Assembly: GCA_937911885.1 (NCBI GenBank)
Contig: CALDPW010000041.1
Span: 1 to 5,829, forward strand
DNA: 5,829 nucleotides
Direction: 5' to 3'
Origin: an uncultured Clostridia bacterium
GTDB taxonomy: Bacteria; Bacillota; Clostridia; Christensenellales; UBA1242
Below are positions 1 through 5,829 of this stretch, piece after piece. Below the pieces are notes generated by a model that saw only the letters and a program-made list of their open reading frames with translations, ran no database searches and was not told where the DNA came from. Made by a program: the position numbers and the translations under genes. Each line of letters begins with the position of its first letter. Position 1 is the stretch's first letter.

Positions 1-600
1 GCTGAGCAAGAAGGTATTGTTTTCATTGATGAAATTGATAAAATTGCTGGAAAAAGAGAAGGCGGAAAAGGTCCAGATGTTAGCCGTGAAGGTGTTCAAC
101 GTGATATTCTACCACTTGTTGAAGGTAGCACAGTAAACACAAAATATGGAATTATTAAAACTGATTATATTTTATTTATTGCTGCTGGTGCATTTCATGT
201 GAGCAAAATTAGTGATTTAATTCCTGAGTTTCAAGGTAGATTCCCAATTAGGGTTGAACTATCTAACTTAACAAAAGATGATTTTTATAAAATTTTAACT
301 CAACCTAAAAATGCATTAACATTGCAATATGCTGAAATGTTAAAGGTTGATAACATTAATTTATCCTTTACAACAGAAGCATTACAAACCATTGCTGAGT
401 ATGCCGAACGTGAAAACGAAACAAGCGAAAATATTGGTGCTCGCAGATTACATACATTGTTAGAATTTTTACTTGAAGATATTTCATATAATGCTGATGG
501 ACTAAATCCAATGGTAGATGTTGTTATTGATAAACCATATGTTGAAAAAGCATTTAGCGAAACAACAAAAAAATATGATTTAACAAAATATATTTTATAA
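1..600 (+). CDS. hslU: HslU (ClpY/CodX), ATPase subunit of the HslUV protease, 3' part only
   Basis: HslU is the AAA+ unfoldase that feeds protein substrates to the HslV (ClpQ) peptidase in the cytoplasm. The reading frame is open from base 1 with no start, so the gene is cut by the window edge. The 199 visible residues correspond to about residue 246 to the end of E. coli HslU, so the Walker A motif and the I domain lie outside. Visible signatures are Walker B IVFIDEID (residues 6-13), SREGVQRDILPLVEG (28-42), the sensor-1 strand ILFIAAGAFH, the arginine finger R80 in QGRFPIRVEL (E. coli R325), and sensor 2 R148 in NIGARRLHT (E. coli R393). The spacing between these two arginines is the same as in E. 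coli. The C-terminus ends in YIL, the conserved tail that docks into HslV. hslV would be expected just upstream. The ATG-initiated piece starting near base 199 would be a false start inside this gene. Identification is secure. Confidence 0.97.
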   Translation, partial: AEQEGIVFIDEIDKIAGKREGGKGPDVSREGVQRDILPLVEGSTVNTKYGIIKTDYILFIAAGAFHVSKISDLIPEFQGRFPIRVELSNLTKDDFYKILTQPKNALTLQYAEMLKVDNINLSFTTEALQTIAEYAERENETSENIGARRLHTLLEFLLEDISYNADGLNPMVDVVIDKPYVEKAFSETTKKYDLTKYIL

Positions 601-644
601 CACAATAAAGACAAATATTTTATGTTTGCATAGTAGAGAAAAAT

Positions 645-2747
645 ATGGATAAACAAGTTTTTGAAAAAGAAAAAGAGTATTTAAATACTGTTGAAGAACA
701 ACTTAAAAGCGATATTGAGGTTTTATCTACCTTTTTAACCAAAGAAAAGGAAGAAATTCAACAAGAAAAGTATAATTTACGCGATACGCATGTTACCGAA
801 ACTGATGCGTATGACTCTTTTTTTGACACATGTTTGCGTATTGAAGATTATGACGAACGTGAAAAAGAATTAAACAAGTTAAAACGCATTAAACAAAATC
901 CATATTTTGCAAGAATAGATGTAACAGAACCTCACGGAAAAGCTTATTATAACTATATTGGATATCGTAGCTTAAATAATCCTAAAGGTGGATTTTACGT
1001 AATAGATTGGAGAGCTCCTTTTTCTAGCTTGTTTTACGATTTTGATAAAGGTCCATTTAGCTATTCTACCATTAGTGGTAAGGTTAGTGGAGAAATAACA
1101 AATAAACGCCAATTAAAGGTGGAAAATGGTGAATTAAAGTATTACTTTGATTCGGATTTAAAAGTTGATGATGATGTTTTACAACAAACATTATCAAGCA
1201 ATACAAGCGAAAAAATGAAAAACATTGTTGCAACAATTCAACGTGAACAAAATCAAATTATTCGCTGTTCCGAAAAATTGAACACCTTGGTATTGGGTGT
1301 TGCCGGTAGTGGCAAAACAAGCATTGCTTTGCATCGTGTGGCATATTTGTTATATAAGCTTAAAGGTAATTTAAAAAGCAGTGAAGTTTTAATTTTATCG
1401 CCAAACGAAATGTTTTCTTCTTATATTTCACAAGTGTTGCCAGAACTAAATGAAAATAACGCATTAAACACCACATTTGAAAAAATTATTTTTAATGAAC
1501 TTGGTGAAAATGTGCTATTTGAATCAAAACAGGCACAAGTTGAACGTAAGATTAAAGGCAAAAGTAAAGTTGATGAACAAAAAAATACTTATGAGTTTTT
1601 TATTGATTTATACAACTTTGTTTGTGATTTTTTAAATAAAAAGTTTAAAGCAAAAAATATTACAATTGGCGCTTTTAATATTCCTGATACTAAAATTAAA
1701 AACTTATATTTTAAAACCTATGGCAAATATTTACCATTTAAACGCATCGAATGGATGATTGATAATTTGGTGGAAAGTTTTTTTGCAAGTTATAAAAAAC
1801 TAGAATTTAAAATTAGAGAATTTTTGCACGCTAAATTATATAGAATGATTACTAACAATAATCCAATTAATATTTATAAGGAATTTTTGCAAAAACAAGG
1901 TAAAAAATTGCTTTTAGTTAACAAAAAAATAAAGCATGAAGATATTATTCCAATTTTGTTTATTAACTACTTTTTATATGGCAGCATTGATTATTCTTCA
2001 TTCAAACATGTTGTAATTGATGAGGCTCAGGATTATAATCCAATTCAATTCTACTTAATTGATAGTTATTTTAAGTGTCCAAAAACCATTGTTGGAGATA
2101 TTGGTCAAGCCGTAAATCCATTAACAGCATCAGATGCAATAACCAATATGCGAAACATTTTTGGATTGGCTAGTAACGAATATAAACAAAACAATGCTGA
2201 TCAAATAATCCCAGATGAAATCATTGAACTAAAACTTAACAAAAGTTATAGATCAAGTCATGAAATAACAGAGCTATCAAACTCTATTTTAAAACGAACA
2301 GATAGCATTGCAATAAAGCGTGATGCCGAAAAACCAGCACTAGTTAAAGTTGATTCGTTGGATGGTTTAAAAGAACAATTAAACAAACTGTTTGTTCATT
2401 ATAAAAAATGTGGCTATAATAACATTGGAATCATAACAAAAAGTTTGTATAACGCTAAAAAACTTTATGCTATGTTAAAAAGTGATTTTGCCGATTTGCA
2501 ATTGCTTAGTGATGTAAGTAGTCACTTAAACGGAAAAATCATATTGCCAGCCTATGCAAGTAAAGGGTTGGAGTTTGATGCAGTAATTGTTTTTAATGCA
2601 AATGAAGAAGAGTATTGCAATAATCTTGATAAACAGTTATTATATATATCAACATCAAGAGCATTACATAGCTTAACATTAATACACACAGCAAAACCTA
2701 CAAGTTTTGTTTTAGATTATTTTAAAGGTGGAAATAAAAATGATTAA
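645..2747 (+). CDS. helD: HelD-type superfamily 1 helicase, RNA polymerase recycling factor
   Basis: This 700-residue UvrD/Rep-like ATPase is of the HelD family, which in Gram-positive bacteria binds RNA polymerase and uses ATP to pry it off nucleic acid. Residues 1-90 are charged and predicted to form the coiled-coil arm that enters the polymerase secondary channel. Next comes the family signature VIDWRAPFSSLFYD (119-132). Helicase motifs follow in order: Walker A GVAGSGKT (218-225, K224), Walker B DEAQD (459-463), GDIGQ (484-488), KSYRSS (533-538), ASKGLEFD (638-645) and YISTSRA (667-673). The stretch of about 180 residues between Walker A and B is lysine- and aromatic-rich and divergent, as expected for the HelD-specific insertion. 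At 700 residues it is shorter than B. subtilis HelD (about 774). The ATG at 645 has only a weak purine-rich SD (AGAGA, about 635-639). It begins 44 bp after hslU with no terminator between, so read-through from hslU is possible. The alternative label would be 'DNA helicase IV/UvrD-like', but the WRAP block and coiled-coil N-terminus favour HelD. The polymerase-recycling role is inferred from the family. Confidence 0.9.
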   Translation: MDKQVFEKEKEYLNTVEEQLKSDIEVLSTFLTKEKEEIQQEKYNLRDTHVTETDAYDSFFDTCLRIEDYDEREKELNKLKRIKQNPYFARIDVTEPHGKAYYNYIGYRSLNNPKGGFYVIDWRAPFSSLFYDFDKGPFSYSTISGKVSGEITNKRQLKVENGELKYYFDSDLKVDDDVLQQTLSSNTSEKMKNIVATIQREQNQIIRCSEKLNTLVLGVAGSGKTSIALHRVAYLLYKLKGNLKSSEVLILSPNEMFSSYISQVLPELNENNALNTTFEKIIFNELGENVLFESKQAQVERKIKGKSKVDEQKNTYEFFIDLYNFVCDFLNKKFKAKNITIGAFNIPDTKIKNLYFKTYGKYLPFKRIEWMIDNLVESFFASYKKLEFKIREFLHAKLYRMITNNNPINIYKEFLQKQGKKLLLVNKKIKHEDIIPILFINYFLYGSIDYSSFKHVVIDEAQDYNPIQFYLIDSYFKCPKTIVGDIGQAVNPLTASDAITNMRNIFGLASNEYKQNNADQIIPDEIIELKLNKSYRSSHEITELSNSILKRTDSIAIKRDAEKPALVKVDSLDGLKEQLNKLFVHYKKCGYNNIGIITKSLYNAKKLYAMLKSDFADLQLLSDVSSHLNGKIILPAYASKGLEFDAVIVFNANEEEYCNNLDKQLLYISTSRALHSLTLIHTAKPTSFVLDYFKGGNKND
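2724..2732 (+). promoter_or_regulatory. Shine-Dalgarno of hisS, inside the 3' end of helD
   Basis: AAAGGTGGA lies 7-8 bases before the ATG at 2740, which is ideal spacing. It decides the hisS start: the in-frame GTG at 2728 lies inside this SD and has no SD of its own. The protein from 2740 (MINIPKGTKDVLP) also begins where HisRS proteins normally do. Confidence 0.8.
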
Positions 2748-3987
2748 TATACCAAAAGGCACAAAAGATGTTTTACCATTTGACAGTTACAAATGGGGAC
2801 AAGTTAGAAAGGTGGTTGAAAACTTAAAACATAAGTATAATTTGCATGAAATTATTACTCCAATGTTTGAGCATACCGAACTTTTTGTGCGTGGAGTAGG
2901 AAATAGTACCGATATTGTTAATAAAGAAATGTATACTTTCACCGATAAAGGTGGCAGATCGTTAACATTAAAACCAGAAGGAACTGCTGGTGTTGCACGT
3001 AGTTTTATTGAAAATAGTTTATTTAATGAAGCTTTGCCTCTAAAACTATATTACATAACAAACTGCTTCCGCTATGAAAAACCACAAGCAGGACGTTTGC
3101 GTCAACATACACAATTTGGTTGCGAAATGTTTGGGGCAGATTCTGTTGCAATTGATGCTGAGGCTATTATGCTTGCTTGCGACTTTTATAAATCTTTTGG
3201 CATTAATCCAACAGTGTTAATTAATAACTTAGGATGCCCACAATGTCGTGAAAAATATAAAACCGAACTTAAAGAATATTTTAGACCATTAGTTGCAAAC
3301 ATGTGTGACGATTGTAAAAAACGTTACGAAACAAATCCACTTCGTATATTAGATTGCAAAGTTGATATTTGTAAAGATGTTGCAAAACATGCTCCAAAAA
3401 TCACTGATATTTTGTGTGATGATTGCAATTCTAGATTTGATACATTAAAACAACTTTTAACAAGTTTAAATGTTAATTACAAATTTGATCCAATGTTGGT
3501 AAGAGGATTGGATTACTACACAAACTTAATTTTTGAATTTGTTGATTTGGACAAAAAGCTTGGACAAAATGCTCTTGGTGGTGGCGGCAGATACAATCAC
3601 TTGGTTGAAGAGTTGGGTGGCAAACCAACAGCAGTTGTTGGGTTTGGAATTGGTATTGAAAGATTGTTATTATATCTTGAAAACAAGGGTGTTCAAGTTG
3701 AAAACGATGAAAACTTAATGGTTTATGTGGCAAATGCTACTCAAAATCTTGAAGAAATTATTAAATTTGTAAAATACTTGCGTGATAATGGTATTTCTAC
3801 CGAACACAACCTTAACGAACGCAGCTTAAAAGCACAATTTAAATATGCTGATAAGGTTAAAGCTAAATATGTTATTACTGTTGGCGATGATGAATTAGCT
3901 AATAATATGTTTAACATTAAAGAGCTTGCAACTGGTAATCAAGTAAGTGTTAAAAAAGAAGAAATTATTAATTATATACTAGGTTAA
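2740..3987 (+). CDS. hisS: Histidyl-tRNA synthetase
   Basis: This 415-residue class II synthetase charges tRNA-His with histidine in the cytoplasm. The N-terminal IPKGTKDVLP is diagnostic of HisRS. The catalytic core shows TLKPEGTAG (76-84, E80), motif 2 FRYEKPQAGRLRQ (110-122, R111), the histidine-specific RGLDYY (255-260), GGGGRYN (280-286) and motif 3 GFGIGIERL (301-309, R308). E80, R111, R255 and Y260 match E. coli E83, R113, R259 and Y264. Residues from about 325 to 415 form the anticodon-binding domain. The insertion domain (about 160-235) is cysteine-rich, with pairs C166/C169, C189/C192 and C226/C229 plus C206 and C211. This pattern resembles clostridial HisRS and suggests a structural metal site, which is inferred. 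The gene overlaps helD by 8 bp (2740-2747), so translation is probably coupled. It is followed after one base by tcdA. The alternative HisZ is unlikely because both histidine motifs and the anticodon-binding domain are present. Confidence 0.98.
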   Translation: MINIPKGTKDVLPFDSYKWGQVRKVVENLKHKYNLHEIITPMFEHTELFVRGVGNSTDIVNKEMYTFTDKGGRSLTLKPEGTAGVARSFIENSLFNEALPLKLYYITNCFRYEKPQAGRLRQHTQFGCEMFGADSVAIDAEAIMLACDFYKSFGINPTVLINNLGCPQCREKYKTELKEYFRPLVANMCDDCKKRYETNPLRILDCKVDICKDVAKHAPKITDILCDDCNSRFDTLKQLLTSLNVNYKFDPMLVRGLDYYTNLIFEFVDLDKKLGQNALGGGGRYNHLVEELGGKPTAVVGFGIGIERLLLYLENKGVQVENDENLMVYVANATQNLEEIIKFVKYLRDNGISTEHNLNERSLKAQFKYADKVKAKYVITVGDDELANNMFNIKELATGNQVSVKKEEIINYILG

Positions 3988-3988
3988 A

Positions 3989-4666
3989 ATGAATCAATTT
4001 TATAAAACAGAGTTATTAATAGGTGAAAGTGGCATTAACAAGTTGAAAAACTCTAATGTTATTGTTTTTGGTATTGGTGGTGTTGGTGGACATGTTTGTG
4101 AAATGCTGGTTAGGGCTGGTGTTGGAAGCATTACTATAGTTGATTTTGATGTTGTTGATATAACCAATATAAATAGGCAAGTTATTGCTTTAAATTCGGT
4201 GGTTGGAAAACCAAAAGTTGATGTTATGGAACAACGATTATTAGATATTAATCCAAACCTTAACATAACAAAAATTAACGATAGAGTTAGTATTGATAAT
4301 GTTAATGAAATTTTATCAACAAACTATAATTTTGTGGTTGATGCTATTGATAGTGTTACAAATAAAATTGATTTAATTGTTTGTGCTCATAACAAGGGCT
4401 TAAACATTGTTAGTGCTATGGGAGCAGGAAATCGCACTCAAATACCATATTTTGAGGTTAGTGATATTTATAAAACAAGTGTTTGTCCTTTAGCTAAAAT
4501 AATGCGTAAAAAGCTAAAAGAAAAAAATATTGAAAATCACACTGTTGTATTTTCAAAATTAACAGCAACACCTGTTGAGGGGCAAGTAGGAAGTATATCT
4601 TATTATCCAGCAATGTGTGGTTGTGTTTTAGCAGCTTATGTTATTAATCAGTTAATTGAACAATAA
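3989..4666 (+). CDS. tcdA: TcdA, tRNA threonylcarbamoyladenosine (t6A37) dehydratase
   Basis: TcdA (YgdL/CsdL) is an E1-like ATPase that cyclises t6A at position 37 of ANN-decoding tRNAs to ct6A, fine-tuning decoding. The 225-residue protein has the ThiF/MoeB Rossmann fold. Visible are the ATP-binding loop GIGGVGGH (28-35), the acidic strand end VDFDVVD (51-57), NINRQ (60-64), GKPK (73-76) and VDAIDSVTNK (117-126). The TcdA-specific blocks are DIYKTSVCPLAKIMRKKL (159-176, C166) and GSISYYPAMCG (201-211). There is no C-terminal rhodanese or ubiquitin-like partner domain, which separates it from MoeB and ThiF. It is shorter than E. coli TcdA (about 268), mostly at the C-terminus. The ATG follows the hisS stop after one base, with a weak AGG at 3981-3983, so translation probably depends on re-initiation or coupling. 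It ends with tandem TAA stops (4664-4669). hisS next to tcdA is a frequent order in Bacillota. Confidence 0.93.
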   Translation: MNQFYKTELLIGESGINKLKNSNVIVFGIGGVGGHVCEMLVRAGVGSITIVDFDVVDITNINRQVIALNSVVGKPKVDVMEQRLLDINPNLNITKINDRVSIDNVNEILSTNYNFVVDAIDSVTNKIDLIVCAHNKGLNIVSAMGAGNRTQIPYFEVSDIYKTSVCPLAKIMRKKLKEKNIENHTVVFSKLTATPVEGQVGSISYYPAMCGCVLAAYVINQLIEQ

Positions 4667-4672
4667 TAAAAT

Positions 4673-4701
4673 AAAAAATCGGTAATTTGCCGATTTTTTT
4701 T
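4673..4701 (+). terminator. Rho-independent terminator after tcdA
   Basis: AAAAAATCGG (4673-4682) pairs with CCGATTTTTT (4690-4699). A T-G wobble (4683/4689) closes a 5-base AATTT loop, and the T tract runs on to 4701. It begins 6 bases after the tcdA stop and ends the helD-hisS-tcdA operon. Its A-tract side means it could also stop transcription from the opposite direction, although no convergent gene is present here. Confidence 0.92.
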
Positions 4702-4735
4702 GTGTTAATTTTGATTTTAATGCCCAAATACTATA

Positions 4736-4764
4736 TTGACATTAATTTAATTCTAAATTATAAT
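4736..4764 (+). promoter_or_regulatory. Consensus sigma-A/sigma-70 promoter of nifS
   Basis: TTGACA (4736-4741) and TATAAT (4759-4764) are both perfect consensus hexamers separated by exactly 17 bases. Transcription should start at about 4771-4773, giving a 5' leader of roughly 25-27 bases, too short for a riboswitch. It sits between the terminator and the nifS SD, so nifS starts its own transcription unit. Confidence 0.88.
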
Positions 4765-4784
4765 TAAGTTGTAAAAATTTGTTT

Positions 4785-4791
4785 AAGGAAG
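4785..4791 (+). promoter_or_regulatory. Ribosome binding site of nifS
   Basis: AAGGAAG is followed by 6 bases to the ATG at 4798. It is the clearest SD in the window after that of hisS, and it fixes the nifS start together with the conserved N-terminus IYLDNAATT. Confidence 0.85.
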
Positions 4792-4797
4792 TTTAAA

Positions 4798-5829
4798 ATG
4801 AACAAAAACATTTATCTTGATAATGCAGCAACAACACAAGTTAGTGGCGAAGTTTTAAATGAAATGTTACCATATTTTACTAGTATTTATGGCAACTCAA
4901 ATAGCATACATTCCTTTGGTAGAAATGCTGCAAATGGTGTTGATCAAGCTCGTGATAGAGTTGCAAAAGCTATTAATGCAGATAGTGGTGAGGTTTATTT
5001 TACCTCTGGTGGAACCGAGGCTAATAACTGGGCAATTAAAGGTGTTGCTTATGCTAATCAACGCAAAGGTAAACATATTATTACAACTCAAATAGAACAT
5101 CATTCAATTTTGGAAACTTGCCGCGATTTAGAACGTGAAGGTTTTGAAATTTCATATTTGCCAGTTGATGATAGTGGTCTTGTTTCAATTCCTGAATTGT
5201 TACATGAAATTAGACCAGATACAATTTTGGTTTCAATAATGGCTGTTAATAATGAAGTGGGAACATTGCAACACTTAAAGGCTATTGGAGAAATTATTAA
5301 AGATTATAAGGCATATTTCCATACCGATGCTGTGCAAGCTCTTGGTTCTGTTGAAATTGATGTGAAAGATATGCATATTGACCTTATGAGTATGTCTAGT
5401 CATAAAATACACGGACCAAAAGGTGCTGGTGCGCTATATGTAAAAAAGGGAACTCCAATTAAAAAGTTTTTATTTGGTGGTGAACAAGAGTTTAATAAAC
5501 GTGGCGGAACAACAGCTGTTCCTAATATTGTTGGTTTTGGTAAAGCAGTTGAAATTACAAAACGTGATATGCAAATGCTAAATAAAAAACTTGAAATGTT
5601 AGAAAGTTATTTTATTCGCAAAGTTGAATATGAAATTTCTGATATTAAAATTAATGGCAATTTGAGACAAAAGGTTCCTTCAATTATTAATATCTCATTT
5701 AAGAATATTGAAGGCGAAAGTATTTTAATGATGCTTGAAAATGAGGAAACGACATATTTCGACATAGAATCAACCTTGAAAAACGTTTCGCCGAAGCGAT
5801 TAGGCACCATCAAGACTACAGACGTAACC
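4798..5829 (+). CDS. IscS/NifS-type cysteine desulfurase, 3' end missing and replaced by unrelated sequence
   Basis: This PLP enzyme converts cysteine to alanine and carries the released sulfur as a persulfide for Fe-S cluster assembly and tRNA thiolation. The frame stays open to the window edge (344 codons). Visible are IYLDNAATT at the N-terminus, GNSNSIHSFGR, the PLP phosphate loop SGGTEAN (70-76), EHHSILE with H101 stacking on PLP, HTDAVQALG with D177 and Q180, and SSHKIHGPKGAG with the Schiff-base lysine K203. These match E. coli IscS H104, D180, Q183 and K206, and they point to group I (IscS/NifS) rather than SufS/CsdA. Homology runs to SFKNIEGESILMMLENE (residue 316, base about 5745). 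The expected SSGSAC loop with the catalytic cysteine at about residue 325 is absent. Instead the frame reads ETTYFDIES and beyond, unlike any cysteine desulfurase I know. The real gene should be about 380-400 residues. The exact paralogue (iscS, nifS, or a tRNA-thiolation NifS) cannot be told without the downstream gene. Confidence 0.9.
   Translation, partial: MNKNIYLDNAATTQVSGEVLNEMLPYFTSIYGNSNSIHSFGRNAANGVDQARDRVAKAINADSGEVYFTSGGTEANNWAIKGVAYANQRKGKHIITTQIEHHSILETCRDLEREGFEISYLPVDDSGLVSIPELLHEIRPDTILVSIMAVNNEVGTLQHLKAIGEIIKDYKAYFHTDAVQALGSVEIDVKDMHIDLMSMSSHKIHGPKGAGALYVKKGTPIKKFLFGGEQEFNKRGGTTAVPNIVGFGKAVEITKRDMQMLNKKLEMLESYFIRKVEYEISDIKINGNLRQKVPSIINISFKNIEGESILMMLENEETTYFDIESTLKNVSPKRLGTIKTTDVT
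5747..5829. other. Compositionally foreign tail interrupting the cysteine desulfurase gene
   Basis: From about 5745-5748 onward the sequence no longer encodes NifS in any frame, so a simple frameshift does not explain it. The 83 bases contain 35 G/C (42%, against about 30% elsewhere) and seven CpG dinucleotides, which are sparse in neighbouring sequence. The codons TCG-CCG-AAG-CGA in the nifS frame are unlike the preceding gene. The frame starting at 5745 is open to the edge and reads GNDIFRHRINLEKRFAEAIR and on, which is plausible but unassigned protein sequence. A reverse-strand frame is also open. CGACATA occurs twice (5750-5756 and 5760-5766). The likeliest explanation is a chimeric join at a contig end. 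The border of an inserted element is the alternative. Confidence 0.65.

Noticed and set aside
612..628. AT-rich hairpin (CAAATAT / ATGTTTG) between hslU and helD as a terminator
   Set aside because: It has a 3-base loop, one wobble pair, almost no G-C pairs and no following T tract, so it is too weak to call.
2728..2739. GTG at 2728 as the hisS start
   Set aside because: It sits inside the SD used by the ATG at 2740 and adds residues (MEIK) that HisRS proteins do not have.
3473..3733. Open frames opposite or out of phase with hisS (about 3473-3733), tcdA (4000-4266), hslU (300-656) and nifS (4859-5103)
   Set aside because: All lie inside genes with strong family matches and have no SD or recognisable protein signature, so they are shadow frames.
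4742..4767. Imperfect inverted repeat TTAATTTAATT / AATTATAATTAA overlapping the nifS -10 box, as an operator
   Set aside because: Pairing needs a bulged base, and sequence this A/T-rich yields such symmetry by chance. It does not resemble an operator I can name.
5750..5766. CGACATA direct repeat as a transposon target duplication or att site
   Set aside because: The two copies are 10 bases apart within the tail rather than flanking an element, and seven bases is too short to carry that claim.
5607..5813. Reverse-strand frame spanning the nifS end and the foreign tail as a gene
   Set aside because: Most of it mirrors the nifS coding strand and it crosses the sequence junction, so it is unlikely to be one real gene.

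Overview
The window is a gene-dense, AT-rich stretch (about 30% GC by spot counts) with every gene on the + strand. It most resembles a low-GC Bacillota genome or a related Tenericutes-like lineage. Support for this is the A/T-rich codon use, Shine-Dalgarno sites of the AAGGAAG/AAAGGTGG type, a Gram-positive-type HelD, a cysteine-rich HisRS of the clostridial kind, and TGA not being needed as a sense codon. All the recognisable genes are housekeeping genes.

Layout: (1) 1-600 is the C-terminal 199 residues of HslU, the ATPase of the HslUV protease, cut by the left edge. (2) 645-2747 is a complete HelD-type superfamily 1 helicase that removes or recycles RNA polymerase. (3) 2740-3987 is histidyl-tRNA synthetase, overlapping helD by 8 bp and starting at an ATG served by a good SD inside helD. 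(4) 3989-4666 is TcdA, the tRNA t6A37 dehydratase, one base after hisS. (5) 4673-4701 is a strong intrinsic terminator. (6) 4736-4764 is a perfect consensus housekeeping promoter. (7) 4798 to the right edge is an IscS/NifS-type cysteine desulfurase, recognisable up to about 5746.

helD-hisS-tcdA is a tightly packed operon, possibly reading through from hslU, since no terminator is visible in the 44-bp gap. It joins RNA polymerase recycling, tRNA charging and tRNA modification. nifS starts a new transcription unit and supplies persulfide sulfur for Fe-S clusters or thiolated tRNA.

The one real anomaly is the last ~83 bases (about 5747-5829). There the NifS homology stops abruptly, just before the catalytic-cysteine loop, and the DNA becomes more GC- and CpG-rich. 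This is either an assembly chimera at a contig end or the edge of an inserted element. I see no CRISPR array, RNA gene, complete mobile element or clearly new biological system in this window.
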